From contig JACRAQ010000136.1 of the NCBI GenBank assembly GCA_016213335.1, positions 1 through 49,460 on the forward strand: DNA of 49,460 nt. Direction: 5' to 3'. Below the pieces are notes generated by a model, which saw only the letters and a list, made by a program, of their open reading frames with translations, was not told the DNA's origin and searched no databases. Position 1 is the stretch's first letter. Each line of letters starts with the position of its first letter. Shown here one piece after another: positions 28,417 through 38,344 of this stretch. The stretch comes from Nitrosomonadales bacterium (GTDB lineage Bacteria; Pseudomonadota; Gammaproteobacteria; Burkholderiales; Gallionellaceae). The position numbers and the translations under genes are program-made.

Positions 28417-29327
28417 GGGCTCCCGCCCGCGCGCTGCGCGGCATCTGCCGCCCGCTTTTTCATCATCAGCTGCAGCACGCTATCTGCGGCCAGGATCAAT
28501 ACCAGCGCGCTCAAGAACAGGATCATGCCGGCAAAACCGTGCAAAAAGCCCTGCCCTGCCTCATCGCCAAAATAGTATGTGATCAGCGTGAGGGCGATGA
28601 CCCGTATCACGTTGGCGGCAAATGAGATCGGCACGATTAAAATGGCCAGCACCACGTTGCGGAACACTGAAGTGTGGCGGACGACATTCAGGTAAAACAA
28701 GCCCAGCGATTCCAGCGTCAAAAGCGTTTGCAGCCCGGCGCAGGCATCCGCCACGAGGAGCTGGTATTGCCCGATTTGCAGGATAACGCCGTTGCGGGCG
28801 ATGGGGTAGCCGGCCCAGAACAGGATATTTTCGGTCACATAGGACACCGCCATTTTCATCGGCATGGTGAGCACGATCACGACAGTGCCCGGCAAGGGAA
28901 TCATGAACAGCAAAAAGAACAGCGGGAACCACACCACCCTGAGCGCGCTGCCGCCGCGCTTGACCAGCAAGATCGCGGCAAACACCCAGATAAAAGAGAA
29001 CATCTCAAACGCCATGATCTCTTGCGAGCGGCCGGTGAGGTAAAACAATAGCCCGATAACAAGGGTCACCCAGCCCGCAACAGAAGTTGGCTTGCCCTCG
29101 CTTTTTGCCATCATATCCGGCCATTGCCGGTACAGGAGCCATATTGCGAGCGCGAGAATAATCGGCCCGTGCGCCTGCTCTTCCGTAGCCCACAAGCCGT
29201 TGAACAGGTCATAGAGGGTGGGCGCATACAAGGCTGCCAAGCCCAGCACGACGGGCCACCATTCTGGCATGGCGGCCTTCAGGCCGGGTAACCGGTTCGA
29301 GAGGGATGACATGGCTGGGTTAACCAT
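28413..29327 (-). CDS. xrtB: Exosortase B
   Basis: Multi-spanning exosortase of 304 residues, with about eight hydrophobic helices. The expected catalytic triad is visible: Cys in VADACAGLQTLLTL (about residue 196), Arg in NVIRVIALTL (about 238) and His in QGFLHGFAGMILF (about 261). Exosortases process PEP-CTERM proteins, though the XrtB branch is linked to exopolysaccharide loci. No PEP-CTERM protein was found in this window. It sits between epsD and epsI. Confidence 0.92.
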   Translation of the reverse strand: MVNPAMSSLSNRLPGLKAAMPEWWPVVLGLAALYAPTLYDLFNGLWATEEQAHGPIILALAIWLLYRQWPDMMAKSEGKPTSVAGWVTLVIGLLFYLTGRSQEIMAFEMFSFIWVFAAILLVKRGGSALRVVWFPLFFLLFMIPLPGTVVIVLTMPMKMAVSYVTENILFWAGYPIARNGVILQIGQYQLLVADACAGLQTLLTLESLGLFYLNVVRHTSVFRNVVLAILIVPISFAANVIRVIALTLITYYFGDEAGQGFLHGFAGMILFLSALVLILAADSVLQLMMKKRAADAAQRAGGSP

Positions 29328-29468
29328 CAGGGGTAGTCAAACAGAAGCGTGGGGCTTGCGGCAACCCGCGTTGACTGACGGGCTGGGCGGCAGCGCGGCC
29401 GAAGCGATGAAACGGTGCAGATCAAGCCGGATGCCCCGTTATTTTTTGCTGTCCGCTCCGCGTTCGGC

Positions 29469-30422
29469 TTAGTTGCCTGGCGCGGTGGCAGCCGGCTTTG
29501 TTTCCGGCCCGCCGGCCACCGGCTGGGCGGCAGCCGCTGGTGTCGCAACCGGCGCCGAGGCGCCCAGATATTCAATCTTGGCCGTCGAACGCAAGTGCGC
29601 GATTTCGGCATCCATCGCTTCTTTGATTTTTTTGTTGATCAAATACTTCTCGATTTGTGGCGCGGCATCCTTGGCCGTGACCGGGGCATCCCTGATATCC
29701 ACGATCGCGTTGATCAAGCTGTTGCCGCCCTCCCTGACGATGAATAGCTGGGTCTTCGGCATGGCGAGCAGCTTCGCCGACATCTCCGGCGGCATGTCCG
29801 TGCTGGAGCGGGACAACTGGCCGCGCGCGTACCTGACCCCATTTTTCTCGAGCCACGCCGCTACCTCGTCCAGCGATTTGGCGGAATCCAGGGCGCGCTT
29901 GAAATTATCGCTGAAATCATTGCTGGATATAACCAGTTGCTTCATGTCGAACTGTTTGCGCTGCGAGAAGAATTCCGGGTGCTTCTGGAAATAATCGTCT
30001 ATCTCCACCTTGGAGGGTTTGGCGAGTTTGGAAGTGATGCTTTGCACGTATGTTTGCGCGATGATCTGTGCTTTGGCGCGCTCGATCGCCTTCATGACAT
30101 CGGGCGTGCGGTCCATCTTGTTGCGTGCCGCTTCGACCAGAATCAACTGGCGGTCAATCAGCGACTCAAGCAACTGTTTGGCCGCCGCTTCCTGCTGTCC
30201 GGGCTGGACGTTGGCGCGGCTCAGCTCATCGTTGAGCTGCAACGTGGTGATCTCTTCACCGTTTACCTTGACCAGCGCTTGCCCGGTTTTCTTTTCCTGG
30301 TCCTTGCCGCCGCAAGCAGCCAGGCCCACAACCGCCGCGAGCGCCAATATTCCGTAGCGCGCGCGCCAGCTCGACGCAGGTTCTTTTTCTCTGGTAAACG
30401 GCAAAAAGTCAAAACGGGTCAA
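29469..30422 (-). CDS. epsD: Peptidyl-prolyl isomerase-like lipoprotein, EpsD type
   Basis: The 317-residue protein is a SurA/parvulin-related lipoprotein of XrtB loci. I choose a TTG start at 30422 because AAGGAG lies 7 bases upstream; longer frames lack a ribosome-binding site. The lipobox is LAACG (Cys about residue 37). A SurA-N-like domain follows (LVKVNGEEITTLQLNDEL, LLESLIDRQLILVEA), then a parvulin-like domain whose active-site residues are poorly kept. The Ala/Pro-rich tail (APVATPAAAAQPVAGG) is low complexity. It is expected at the outer-membrane inner face and may help fold export components. Confidence 0.88.
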   Translation of the reverse strand: MTRFDFLPFTREKEPASSWRARYGILALAAVVGLAACGGKDQEKKTGQALVKVNGEEITTLQLNDELSRANVQPGQQEAAAKQLLESLIDRQLILVEAARNKMDRTPDVMKAIERAKAQIIAQTYVQSITSKLAKPSKVEIDDYFQKHPEFFSQRKQFDMKQLVISSNDFSDNFKRALDSAKSLDEVAAWLEKNGVRYARGQLSRSSTDMPPEMSAKLLAMPKTQLFIVREGGNSLINAIVDIRDAPVTAKDAAPQIEKYLINKKIKEAMDAEIAHLRSTAKIEYLGASAPVATPAAAAQPVAGGPETKPAATAPGN

Positions 30423-30539
30423 GATATGTCTCCTTCGTTGATGGCGGCTCGGCGCTGCTGGAAACCAGAAAACCCCCGGCCGGCCCAGACGGCGCAGGCG
30501 CACAAACTATACGCACATTACCCGCCTGTCAATTGTACT

Positions 30540-31424
30540 TCAGGCCATTTCCTGCAAACACAGCCGCAAGTTGCGGTTCCAGTCTCCGGCAGCCAGCCCG
30601 AAGGTACGCTCGAGCTTGTCGTTCGACAGTACCGAATTCATCGGCCGCGCCGCCGGGGTGGGATATTCAGGTGTGGTGATGGGCACGAGCCTCGGCGCGG
30701 GCTGCACGTGGGCCGCACGCAGGATTTCTGCGGTAAATCCGCACCACGACACACTGCCTGAAGCAGTAAGATGGTAAGTTCCGGAAGCGCGCTCGAGCGC
30801 TTCCTTGCCCGCGCCGGGCGCATACAACTGCGCCAGCGCAAGCGCGGTAACCTCACCCAGTGAGCGGCACCAGGTTGGGCCGCCGACCTGGTCGTCTACC
30901 ACGCGGAGTTCGCTGCGCTCTTTGGCAAGACGCAACATGGTCAGCAGAAAATTCTTGCCGCGCGCGCCGTACACCCAGCTGGTGCGGAATATCAGGTGGT
31001 TCACCCCGCTATCGCGGACGGCCCGCTCACCGGCAAGCTTGGTTTTGCCGTACACGCCGAGCGGATTGGGTTCGTCCGTTTCCACATAGGGCGCATTCTT
31101 GCGGCCGTCGAAAATGTAATCGGTGGAGTAGTGCACCAGCAACGCGCCAAGTTTTCTGGCTTCTTCGGCCAGTATGCCAGGGGCGATGCCATTGATCGCC
31201 ATGGCGAGTCCGGGTTCGGATTCGGCCTTGTCCACGGCGGTATAGGCGGCGGGATTGACAATGATGTCCGGCCCGGCTGCGCGGACGGTTTGCCGGATGG
31301 CGTCCGGATTGCCGAGGTCGAGCTCATCCACATCCAGCGCGATCACCTGCCCCAGGGGGGCCAGCGTGCGCTGCAGTTCCCAGCCGACCTGCCCGTTCTT
31401 GCCGGTAAGCAGGATTTTCTTCAT
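30540..31424 (-). CDS. rfbD: dTDP-4-dehydrorhamnose reductase
   Basis: Last step in dTDP-L-rhamnose synthesis, an extended SDR of 294 residues. The N-terminal Rossmann motif is LLTGKNGQVGWELQR (residues 4-18), then DVDELDLGNPDAI, NPAAYTAVDKAE (about 57-68), STDYIFDG and the YGKTKLAGE motif with catalytic Tyr and Lys (about 129-133). Its start overlaps the rfbC stop by 4 bases. It is the last of rfbA-rfbC-rfbD and is followed after 117 bases by epsD. Confidence 0.96.
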   Translation of the reverse strand: MKKILLTGKNGQVGWELQRTLAPLGQVIALDVDELDLGNPDAIRQTVRAAGPDIIVNPAAYTAVDKAESEPGLAMAINGIAPGILAEEARKLGALLVHYSTDYIFDGRKNAPYVETDEPNPLGVYGKTKLAGERAVRDSGVNHLIFRTSWVYGARGKNFLLTMLRLAKERSELRVVDDQVGGPTWCRSLGEVTALALAQLYAPGAGKEALERASGTYHLTASGSVSWCGFTAEILRAAHVQPAPRLVPITTPEYPTPAARPMNSVLSNDKLERTFGLAAGDWNRNLRLCLQEMA

Positions 31425-31969
31425 GCAAACAGCTCGGCTTCCCGGAACGGTTTTCCGGCCTGGTCCTTGCCTGACAACAGCGGAGCGGCTCCGGCCAAGT
31501 GCCAGTCTATCGCCAGGCCGGGGTCATTCCAGAGAATCGAGCGCTCATGTTCAGGCGCCCAGTAATCCGTGGTTTTGTACAGGAACTCGGCGTATTCACT
31601 GAGCACCACAAAGCCGTGGGCAAAACCTTCCGGTACCCATAACATCCGCTTGTTTTCGGCTGACAGCACCGTGCCCACCCATTGCCCGAAAGTCGGCGAC
31701 GACCGCCGGATATCCACGGCGACATCGAATACCTCACCCGCCACTGCGCGCACCAGCTTTCCCTGCGGCTGGCGGATCTGATAATGCAGGCCGCGCAGCA
31801 CATATTTTGCGGAACGGGAGTGATTATCCTGCACGAAATCGGCGTCTCGCCCGGTCAACTGCTTGAACACCCTGCGGTTGAAGCTTTCGAAAAAGAAGCC
31901 GCGGTCATCGCCGAACACCTTGGGTTCGATAATCAGCAAATCGGGTATTGCGGTAGGGACGGCTCGCAT
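31421..31969 (-). CDS. rfbC: dTDP-4-dehydrorhamnose 3,5-epimerase
   Basis: Cupin-type epimerase of dTDP-rhamnose synthesis, 182 residues. Visible are EPKVFGDDRGFFFESFN (residues about 15-31), FVQDNHSRSAKYVLRGLHYQ (with the catalytic His in GLHYQ at about 64) and the MLWVPEGFAHGF block. The second catalytic residue (Tyr) is in YKTTDYW. It lies 3 bases after the rfbA stop and overlaps rfbD. Confidence 0.97.
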   Translation of the reverse strand: MRAVPTAIPDLLIIEPKVFGDDRGFFFESFNRRVFKQLTGRDADFVQDNHSRSAKYVLRGLHYQIRQPQGKLVRAVAGEVFDVAVDIRRSSPTFGQWVGTVLSAENKRMLWVPEGFAHGFVVLSEYAEFLYKTTDYWAPEHERSILWNDPGLAIDWHLAGAAPLLSGKDQAGKPFREAELFA

Positions 31970-31972
31970 GCC

Positions 31973-32887
31973 TCAACCACCCTCTTTCAGCATGCCGAGC
32001 AGATACTGGCCGTAACCGTTTTTTGCCAGCGGCCTGGCCAGTTTCTCCACCTGCGCTGCCGTAATGAAGTTCAGGCGGTAGGCGATTTCTTCGGGACAGG
32101 CAATTTTCAGCCCCTGGCGCTTTTCCAGCGTCTGGATGAACATCGAGGCCTCCAGCAGCGACTCGTGCGTGCCGGTATCCAGCCAGGCATAACCCCGACG
32201 CATGACCTGCACATCCAGCTTGCCCCTTCCCAGGTAGATCTGGTTGACCGTGGTTATTTCCAGTTCCCCGCGTGCGGAAGGCTTGATGGATTTTGCGATC
32301 TCGATGACATCGTTATCGTAGAAATACAGGCCGGTGACCGCGTAGCTGGATTTGGGGTTTGCGGGTTTTTCTTCCAGGCTGATTGCGCGCCCCGCCGCAT
32401 CAAACTCCACCACGCCGTAGCGCTCCGGGTCGTTGACGTGGTAGGCGAACACCGTACTGCCTTCCGCTTTGGCTGCGGCGGGACGCAGCAGCTGCTCGAA
32501 GCCGTGGCCGTAAAAAATGTTGTCCCCCAGCACCATGGCGCACGCATCGTTTCCGATGAAGCGCTCGCCGATGATAAATGCCTGCGCGAGCCCGTCCGGC
32601 GAGGGTTGCACGGCATAGGTGAAATTCATTCCCCACTGCGAGCCGTCTCCCAGCAGCCGCTCGAAGTGTGGCGTGTCCTGCGGAGTGGAAATAACCAGGA
32701 TATCCCGCATTCCCGCCAGCATCAGTACCGACAAGGGGTAATAAATCATCGGCTTGTCGTAAATCGGCAGCAGTTGCTTGGAAATGGCCTGGGTGATCGG
32801 ATAGAGCCGTGTGCCGGAACCTCCGGCAAGAATGATGCCCTTGCGGGAGCTTTGCGGCGAGCCGTGCTGGGGGGAAGGTGGAGTCAT
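31973..32887 (-). CDS. rfbA: Glucose-1-phosphate thymidylyltransferase
   Basis: Makes dTDP-glucose from glucose-1-phosphate and dTTP; 304 residues. The signature [17 protein letters not shown] (about residues 16-32) is complete, followed by [34 protein letters not shown] and [15 protein letters not shown]. About 15 extra N-terminal residues (Ser/Pro/Gln-rich) precede the core. It is first in an rfbACD set that lacks rfbB here; the dehydratase must be coded elsewhere or lost. It follows valS after 58 bases. Confidence 0.97.
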   Translation of the reverse strand: MTPPSPQHGSPQSSRKGIILAGGSGTRLYPITQAISKQLLPIYDKPMIYYPLSVLMLAGMRDILVISTPQDTPHFERLLGDGSQWGMNFTYAVQPSPDGLAQAFIIGERFIGNDACAMVLGDNIFYGHGFEQLLRPAAAKAEGSTVFAYHVNDPERYGVVEFDAAGRAISLEEKPANPKSSYAVTGLYFYDNDVIEIAKSIKPSARGELEITTVNQIYLGRGKLDVQVMRRGYAWLDTGTHESLLEASMFIQTLEKRQGLKIACPEEIAYRLNFITAAQVEKLARPLAKNGYGQYLLGMLKEGG

Positions 32888-32945
32888 GTTTTCTGGCGGT
32901 GCAAGGGTAGGTTAATTTGGGGAGTCATCTCTGTATAAATCCGGT

Positions 32946-35762
32946 TCATGGGTTGCCGCCCAGCTTCACGCGCTGTGCCTGCAATTGCGCCAGCGTGGCG
33001 CCGAAGTCGTCCAGGCGCTTGCGCTCCTGCACCACGACTGCGGCGGGGGCGCGCTCGACGAAGCTGGCGTTGTCCAGCTTGCCCTGGGCTTTCCCGATTT
33101 CGCCAGTCAGGCGCGCGATTTCCTTGTCCAGCCGCTCGCGCTCCGCAGCCGCATCCACCTCGACTTTCAGCATCAGCCTGAAAGGGCCGGCAATGGCGAC
33201 AGCCGCATCGGCATCCGGCAGCTCATCCATGATGCTGACTTCGTCGAGCTTGGCCAGCGACCTCAGGTAGGGTGCAAAACCGGCCAGCGTTTCCGCGTCG
33301 CCAGCGGCCAGCAGCGGCACCTTTTGCGCCGGGGACAGGTTCATTTCGCTGCGCAGGCTGCGGCAGGCGGTAACCATTTCCTGCAGCAGCGCGATTTGTG
33401 CCAGCGCATCCTGATCAATACGCTCGGCCTTGGGCTGCGGGTAGGATTGCAGCATGATGGTGGCAGCCTGATCGCCGGGCTCGCATTTTCCCGCCAGCGG
33501 CGCTACCTTCTGCCACAATTCTTCGGTGATGAACGGAATGATGGGGTGCGCCAGGCGCAGGATGGATTCCAGCACGCGCACCAGCGTGCGGCGCGTGGCG
33601 CGCTGCTGGTTCTCGTTGCCATTGGCGATTTGCACCTTGGCCAGTTCCACATACCAGTCGCAGTAGGTGTCCCACACCAGTTCGTAGAGGGCTCGCGCTG
33701 CCAGATCAAAGCGATATTCGTTGAAGTGCTCCACCATTCCGGCTTCGGCTTGTTGCAGCCGGCTGATTATCCATTTGTCGGCAACGCTGGACTCACGGGG
33801 CAAAGACGGGTCCAGGCCGACATCCCGTCCATCGCAGTTCATCAGCACGAAGCGCGTGGCGTTCCACAGCTTGTTGCAGAAATTGCGGTAACCCTCGCAG
33901 CGCTGCATGTCGAACTTGATGTCGCGCCCCGGCGAGGCAAGCGAGGCGAAGGTAAAGCGCAGCGCGTCGGTGCCAAAGGCGGGGATACCATCGGGAAATT
34001 CCTTGCGCGTGCGCTTCTCGATCTGCTCAGCCTGCCTGGGGTTCATCAGCCCACTGGTACGCTTTTGCACCAGCTCTTCGACGCCGATGCCGTCTATCAG
34101 GTCTATGGGATCGAGCACGTTGCCTTTGGACTTGGACATCTTGTGGCCTTCCGCATCGCGGATCAGGCCGTGCACGTACACGTCGCGGAAGGGGATTTTC
34201 CCGGTGATATGCCTGGTCATCATCACCATGCGCGCCACCCAGAAGAATATGATGTCAAAGCCGGTGACCAGCACTGAAGACGGCAGGTATTGTTTGAGGA
34301 AAGAGTTCTGCGCATTCTGCGCTTCGTCACTGCTCCAGTCCAGCGTGGAGAACGGCCCCAGCGCGGAAGAAAACCAGGTGTCGAGCACGTCCTCGTCGCG
34401 CTTGAGGCTGCCGCTATAGCCCGCCCTCGCGGCAAGTTCGCGCGCCCCGGCTTCGCCGTGCGCGACGAAAATCTCGCCGTTCTCGCCGTACCAGGCCGGG
34501 ATCTGGTGCCCCCACCACAGTTGGCGCGAGATGCACCAGTCCTGGATGTTGTTCAGCCACTGGTTATAGGTGTTGACCCAGTTTTCAGGATGGAACCTGA
34601 TCTCACCGCTCGCCACGCATTCCAGCGCCTGTCCGGTGATGCTCTTGCCTTCTTTACCCGGCTTGCTCATCGCCACGAACCACTGGTCGGTCAGCATCGG
34701 TTCGATGACGGCTCCTGTCCTGTCGCCGCGCGGCACCATCAGCTTGTGCGGCTTGGTGGCGGCGAGCAGGTTTTGCGCCTCCAGGTCGGCGACGATCCGC
34801 TTGCGCGCATCAAAACGATCCAGCCCTCGGTAAGCGGCGGGCGCATGTTCGTTGATCTTCGCATCCAGCGTGAAGATATTGATCGCCGCCAGGCCGTGCC
34901 GCTGCCCTACTGCATAATCGTTGAAATCGTGCGCCGGGGTAATTTTCACGCAACCGGTGCCAAAAGCCGGGTCCACATACTCGTCGCTGATGATGGGAAT
35001 GGAGCGGTCGCACAAGGGCAGCTTGAGCTTCTGCCCGATCAGGTGCTTGTAGCGCGTGTCCTCGGGGTGCACCGCTACGGCCACGTCGCCGAGCATGGTC
35101 TCGGGCCGCGTGGTGGCGACGATCAGCGCGCCCACCCCGACTTCGAGCGGGTAGGCGATGTGCCACATGAAACCGTCTTCTTCCTCCTGCACCACCTCCA
35201 GGTCGGATACCGCAGTGTGCAGTTTGGGATCCCAGTTCACCAGCCGCTTGCCGCGATAGATCAGCCCCTCGTTGTAGAGGCGCACGAAAGTTTCGGTGAC
35301 CGCGCGCGACAGCCCCTCGTCCATGGTAAAGCGTTCGCGGCTCCAGTCGCACGATGTGCCGAGGCGGCGCATCTGCCTGGTGATCGTGTTACCGGAGTAC
35401 TCCTTCCACTCCCACACTTTTGCGATGAATTTGTCGCGCCCGAGGTCGTGGCGGCTGATGCCTTGCGCTTCGAGCTGGCGCTCCACCACGATCTGCGTGG
35501 CGATGCCGGCGTGGTCGGTGCCCGGCTGCCACAGCGTGTTGTCGCCTTTCATGCGGCGGTAGCGCGTCAGCGCATCCATCAGGGTCTGGTTGAAGCCGTG
35601 CCCCATGTGCAGCGTCCCGGTGACATTGGGCGGCGGCAGCAGGATGCAGAAATTTTCCTTCTTGTCCGGGTCGAGCCCGGCCTTGAAATAGCCCGCCTGC
35701 TCCCATTGCGGGTACCAGCGCGCCTCGATGGCCTGCGGCTCAAAGCTTTTTGCGAGTTCCAT
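32946..35762 (-). CDS. valS: Valyl-tRNA synthetase
   Basis: Class I synthetase, 938 residues if started at the ATG at 35762 ([20 protein letters not shown]). HIGH is read as HMGH in [14 protein letters not shown] (about residues 45-48), and KMSKS is in [10 protein letters not shown] (about 550). The editing domain ([11 protein letters not shown]) and the C-terminal coiled coil ([21 protein letters not shown]) are present. The frame is open upstream for another 155 codons without a stop (see the next entry), so a longer fusion protein is possible. A TATAAT in the upstream sequence suggests a promoter close to the proposed start. Confidence 0.96.
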   Translation of the reverse strand: MELAKSFEPQAIEARWYPQWEQAGYFKAGLDPDKKENFCILLPPPNVTGTLHMGHGFNQTLMDALTRYRRMKGDNTLWQPGTDHAGIATQIVVERQLEAQGISRHDLGRDKFIAKVWEWKEYSGNTITRQMRRLGTSCDWSRERFTMDEGLSRAVTETFVRLYNEGLIYRGKRLVNWDPKLHTAVSDLEVVQEEEDGFMWHIAYPLEVGVGALIVATTRPETMLGDVAVAVHPEDTRYKHLIGQKLKLPLCDRSIPIISDEYVDPAFGTGCVKITPAHDFNDYAVGQRHGLAAINIFTLDAKINEHAPAAYRGLDRFDARKRIVADLEAQNLLAATKPHKLMVPRGDRTGAVIEPMLTDQWFVAMSKPGKEGKSITGQALECVASGEIRFHPENWVNTYNQWLNNIQDWCISRQLWWGHQIPAWYGENGEIFVAHGEAGARELAARAGYSGSLKRDEDVLDTWFSSALGPFSTLDWSSDEAQNAQNSFLKQYLPSSVLVTGFDIIFFWVARMVMMTRHITGKIPFRDVYVHGLIRDAEGHKMSKSKGNVLDPIDLIDGIGVEELVQKRTSGLMNPRQAEQIEKRTRKEFPDGIPAFGTDALRFTFASLASPGRDIKFDMQRCEGYRNFCNKLWNATRFVLMNCDGRDVGLDPSLPRESSVADKWIISRLQQAEAGMVEHFNEYRFDLAARALYELVWDTYCDWYVELAKVQIANGNENQQRATRRTLVRVLESILRLAHPIIPFITEELWQKVAPLAGKCEPGDQAATIMLQSYPQPKAERIDQDALAQIALLQEMVTACRSLRSEMNLSPAQKVPLLAAGDAETLAGFAPYLRSLAKLDEVSIMDELPDADAAVAIAGPFRLMLKVEVDAAAERERLDKEIARLTGEIGKAQGKLDNASFVERAPAAVVVQERKRLDDFGATLAQLQAQRVKLGGNP

Positions 35763-36227
35763 TGCGATCTTGTCAGGTTGCGAAGTTTCCGCCTCGGTGC
35801 GAGGGGGCGGAATTATAGCAAACGGGGGCGCGCCGCCTTCCGCCTGAGTAAACGCACTGCCGGGTGGCGGCATTGCAGTGAGCTGGGCGCGGATCAGACC
35901 GGGCAGGCTGGCCTGCGCCTCGCGCCAAGTCTCCTGCCATAACGCCTCAAAGCGGGTAGCGAATCCTTCGGCCATGCTCCGGACAAGTTTTTCGCGCAGC
36001 ATCTCCTCCAGTTGCGGCGCGATCTGTGCCGCGAGGTTATTGCATTCTTCATCGTGCGAGGGAACCGCCTCCGGCTCAGGCGCCGGCAGCACGGCCTGCT
36101 GGGCCGGAGCCGCAGTTTCTTCGGCAATGATTTCGGTGAGCACCGGGATTTCAACGGGTTCGCCCACTACTTCAGCCAGCACCGGAAGATCGGCGAATTC
36201 GTGATTCCGCATGATCGGTTGCGGCAT
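35763..36227 (-). CDS. Small DUF2486-like domain, reading in frame into valS
   Basis: Starting with ATG at 36227, 155 codons ([20 protein letters not shown]...) continue without a stop into valS. The N-terminal part repeats an acidic motif, LPVLAEVV and IPVLTEII, like the short DUF2486-type betaproteobacterial proteins that are normally coded as a separate gene between holC and valS. A helical part (residues about 66-117, [17 protein letters not shown]) follows, then a Pro-rich linker into ValS. It lies 2 bases after the holC stop. Either the separate gene has lost its stop and is fused to ValS, or only the internal start at 35762 is used. Confidence 0.65.
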
Positions 36228-36229
36228 GT

Positions 36230-36682
36230 TCAGGCGGCCTGTTTGCGCAGATCAATATGGCGCATCTCGTAGCCGCGGTCGCGGTAGAAACCGAAACGCT
36301 CGCGCCCCAGGCACACATCTTCTTCGTCCAGGCTGACAATTTCGATGACGCGCTCGAAACGGCTGAAGAACGGCAGGCAGGAAGCGTGCAGGCTGATCAG
36401 CAGCTCGCTGTGCGGAAAGCTGCCATCCTGGTGCCCGACCACCACCGGCCACTTCGACAAGCTCAGGACAGGCATGGTTTGCCCCGCCGCATCGTGGCTG
36501 CGGCAGTGCGGAATGAACGCGGTCGCCGGATAGTGCCACAGCAGGCGGTCCAGCGCTTCCGTAGTGGCCTCGTCCGGTGTGTGCAGCAACACACGCACCC
36601 CCTTCTGCATCGCCTTGTGGCTCAACTGGCAGGCGGTGCGCAGCTTGTCTTCGCTGCCGGTGTAGAAATCAATTTTCGTCAT
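36230..36682 (-). CDS. holC: DNA polymerase III chi subunit
   Basis: Clamp-loader-associated subunit that contacts SSB. The 150-residue product starts [21 protein letters not shown] and has [21 protein letters not shown] and FIPHC, then [21 protein letters not shown] and the ending [10 protein letters not shown], all typical of HolC. A short insertion (about residues 68-78, [10 protein letters not shown]) reads through a repeat sequence and is not part of the family. It precedes the DUF2486-like/valS unit. Confidence 0.9.
   Translation of the reverse strand: MTKIDFYTGSEDKLRTACQLSHKAMQKGVRVLLHTPDEATTEALDRLLWHYPATAFIPHCRSHDAAGQTMPVLSLSKWPVVVGHQDGSFPHSELLISLHASCLPFFSRFERVIEIVSLDEEDVCLGRERFGFYRDRGYEMRHIDLRKQAA
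36452..36473. repeat. Short dispersed repeat (TTCGACAAGCTCAGGACA type) inside holC
   Basis: TTCGACAAGCTCAGGACAGG matches a widely dispersed bacterial repeat whose usual translation is VLSLSK. On the holC strand it gives PVLSLSK in the protein, which has no counterpart in HolC family sequences that I recall. It therefore appears to be an in-frame insertion. Confidence 0.6.
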
Positions 36683-36805
36683 GATAAATCAGACCACCTT
36701 GGCCTTGGATGCGTACTGATAAACACGGCTGATAAATATCACTTTTCTTATTTCTCTGTAGGTCTTATCCGTGGACATCCGTTTTCACCTGCGGCCAGTG
36801 CCACC

Positions 36806-38299
36806 TTATTTTGCAGTTGCCGCGCGGTTGATGAGAAATTGCGCAAGCAGCGGAACGGGGCGGCCGGTCGCGCCTTTTTCCTTGCCGGATTTGTTGGCCG
36901 TTCCAGCGATGTCGAGGTGCGCCCAGCGGTAGTCTTTGGTGAAGCGCGCCAGGAAGCAGGCAGCGGTGATGGTGCCAGCAGGGCGCCCGCCGATGTTCTG
37001 CATGTCGGCAAAATTGCTGTCCAGCAGCGGCTGATAGTCGTCCCACAGCGGCAGTTGCCACACACGGTCATGCGACTGTTCGCCAGCGGCAACAAGCTCC
37101 CTGGCAAGCTTGTCGTCATTGGCGAACATGCCGCTGGCGACATGCCCCAGCGCGATGACGCAGGCGCCGGTGAGGGTGGCGATGTCGATTACGGTGTCCG
37201 GCTTGAATTTCGCGGCATAGGTCAGTGCGTCGCACAGGATCAAGCGGCCTTCGGCATCGGTGTTCAATATTTCGATGGTCTGGCCGGACATGGAGGTGAC
37301 AATGTCGCCCGGTTTGGTGGCAGCGCCGCTGGGCATGTTTTCGCAGGCAGGAATGACACCAACCACGTTGACCGGCAGTTCCATCTCGGCGATGGCTTGC
37401 AGTGTGCCCAGCACCGTGCCTGCGCCGCTCATGTCGTATTTCATCTCATCCATGTCGGCGCCCGGCTTGAGCGAGATGCCGCCGGTGTCGAAGGTGATGC
37501 CCTTGCCGACCAGCACGACAGGTTTCTGTTTCCTGTCAGCGCCGGTGTATTCCAGCGTGATGAGTTTGGGTGGCTGCACGCTGCCGCGCGTGACGGAGAG
37601 GAAGGAACCCATGCCGAGCTTTTCCATGTCCTTCTTTTCCAGCACGGCGGTCTTGATGCGCTTGTGCGTCCTGGCAAGCGCCAGGGCCTTTGCGGCAAGA
37701 TAGCTCGGGGTGCAGATGTTGCTCGGCAGATTGCCAAGATCCTTGGTCAGCGCCATGCCGCGCGCAATAGCGGCAGCATGATCAACAACCTTCTTCAGTC
37801 CGGCGGCAGGCTTGTCCAGCGTGGCGAAAGTGATCTTTTTCAGCGTCGGCGGCTTTTCAGGTTTGCTCTTCAGGCTGTCGGAACGGTAAGCGCCATCGGC
37901 GGCCGCGATCACCGCCTGGTTGAGCACCCAGCTTGCTTCCTTGCCGATACCCTCGTCGGTGACAAACAGCGCGGCATCCCTGGCGGAAGTGGCATGCAAC
38001 ACCTTGAACGCGGCGCGCAGGATGTCGAGGGTGGCGCGACTGTCCAGTTCAGAGGGTTTGCCGAGGCCGACCAGCAATACGCGCTCGGCCGATGCGCCGG
38101 CAATTTTGTGCAGCATCAGAGTGGAGCCGGGTTTACCGGCCATGTCGCCACGAGCGATGACGTCGGTCAAGGCGTGACTCACTGCCTTGTCAAGCAGTTG
38201 TCCCGCCTTCGACAATTTCCCGCCATCGAACACGCCGACCACGATGCAGCCGCTGCGCAGTTTCTCCGGGCTACCTTCTTGTTTTATGCTAAATTCCAC
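36806..38299 (-). CDS. pepA: Leucyl aminopeptidase (cytosol aminopeptidase, M17)
   Basis: Two-metal aminopeptidase of 497 residues. I choose the GTG at 38299 (MEFSIKQEGSPEKLRSGC) with AAGGAG 6 bases upstream; longer frames are not conserved. Metal- and substrate-binding segments are visible: VGKGITFDTGGISLKPG, KYDMSGAGTVLGT and the family signature NTDAEGRLIL (about residues 345-354). The protein ends with the usual HLDIAGTA and ATGRPVPLLAQFL blocks. It diverges from lptF, 45 bases apart, the common proteobacterial arrangement. Confidence 0.97.
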   Translation of the reverse strand: MEFSIKQEGSPEKLRSGCIVVGVFDGGKLSKAGQLLDKAVSHALTDVIARGDMAGKPGSTLMLHKIAGASAERVLLVGLGKPSELDSRATLDILRAAFKVLHATSARDAALFVTDEGIGKEASWVLNQAVIAAADGAYRSDSLKSKPEKPPTLKKITFATLDKPAAGLKKVVDHAAAIARGMALTKDLGNLPSNICTPSYLAAKALALARTHKRIKTAVLEKKDMEKLGMGSFLSVTRGSVQPPKLITLEYTGADRKQKPVVLVGKGITFDTGGISLKPGADMDEMKYDMSGAGTVLGTLQAIAEMELPVNVVGVIPACENMPSGAATKPGDIVTSMSGQTIEILNTDAEGRLILCDALTYAAKFKPDTVIDIATLTGACVIALGHVASGMFANDDKLARELVAAGEQSHDRVWQLPLWDDYQPLLDSNFADMQNIGGRPAGTITAACFLARFTKDYRWAHLDIAGTANKSGKEKGATGRPVPLLAQFLINRAATAK

Positions 38300-38344
38300 C
38301 CGCTTCTCCTTACTATTAAGTTTTCCAGGCCCACGCTGCACTAG

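Noticed and set aside
34290-35942. A 550-codon plus-strand frame opposite valS
   Set aside because: It is a shadow of valS with no motif or ribosome-binding site.
36257-38344. A 695-codon plus-strand frame opposite holC and pepA
   Set aside because: It is antisense to two clearly conserved genes and its composition is atypical.
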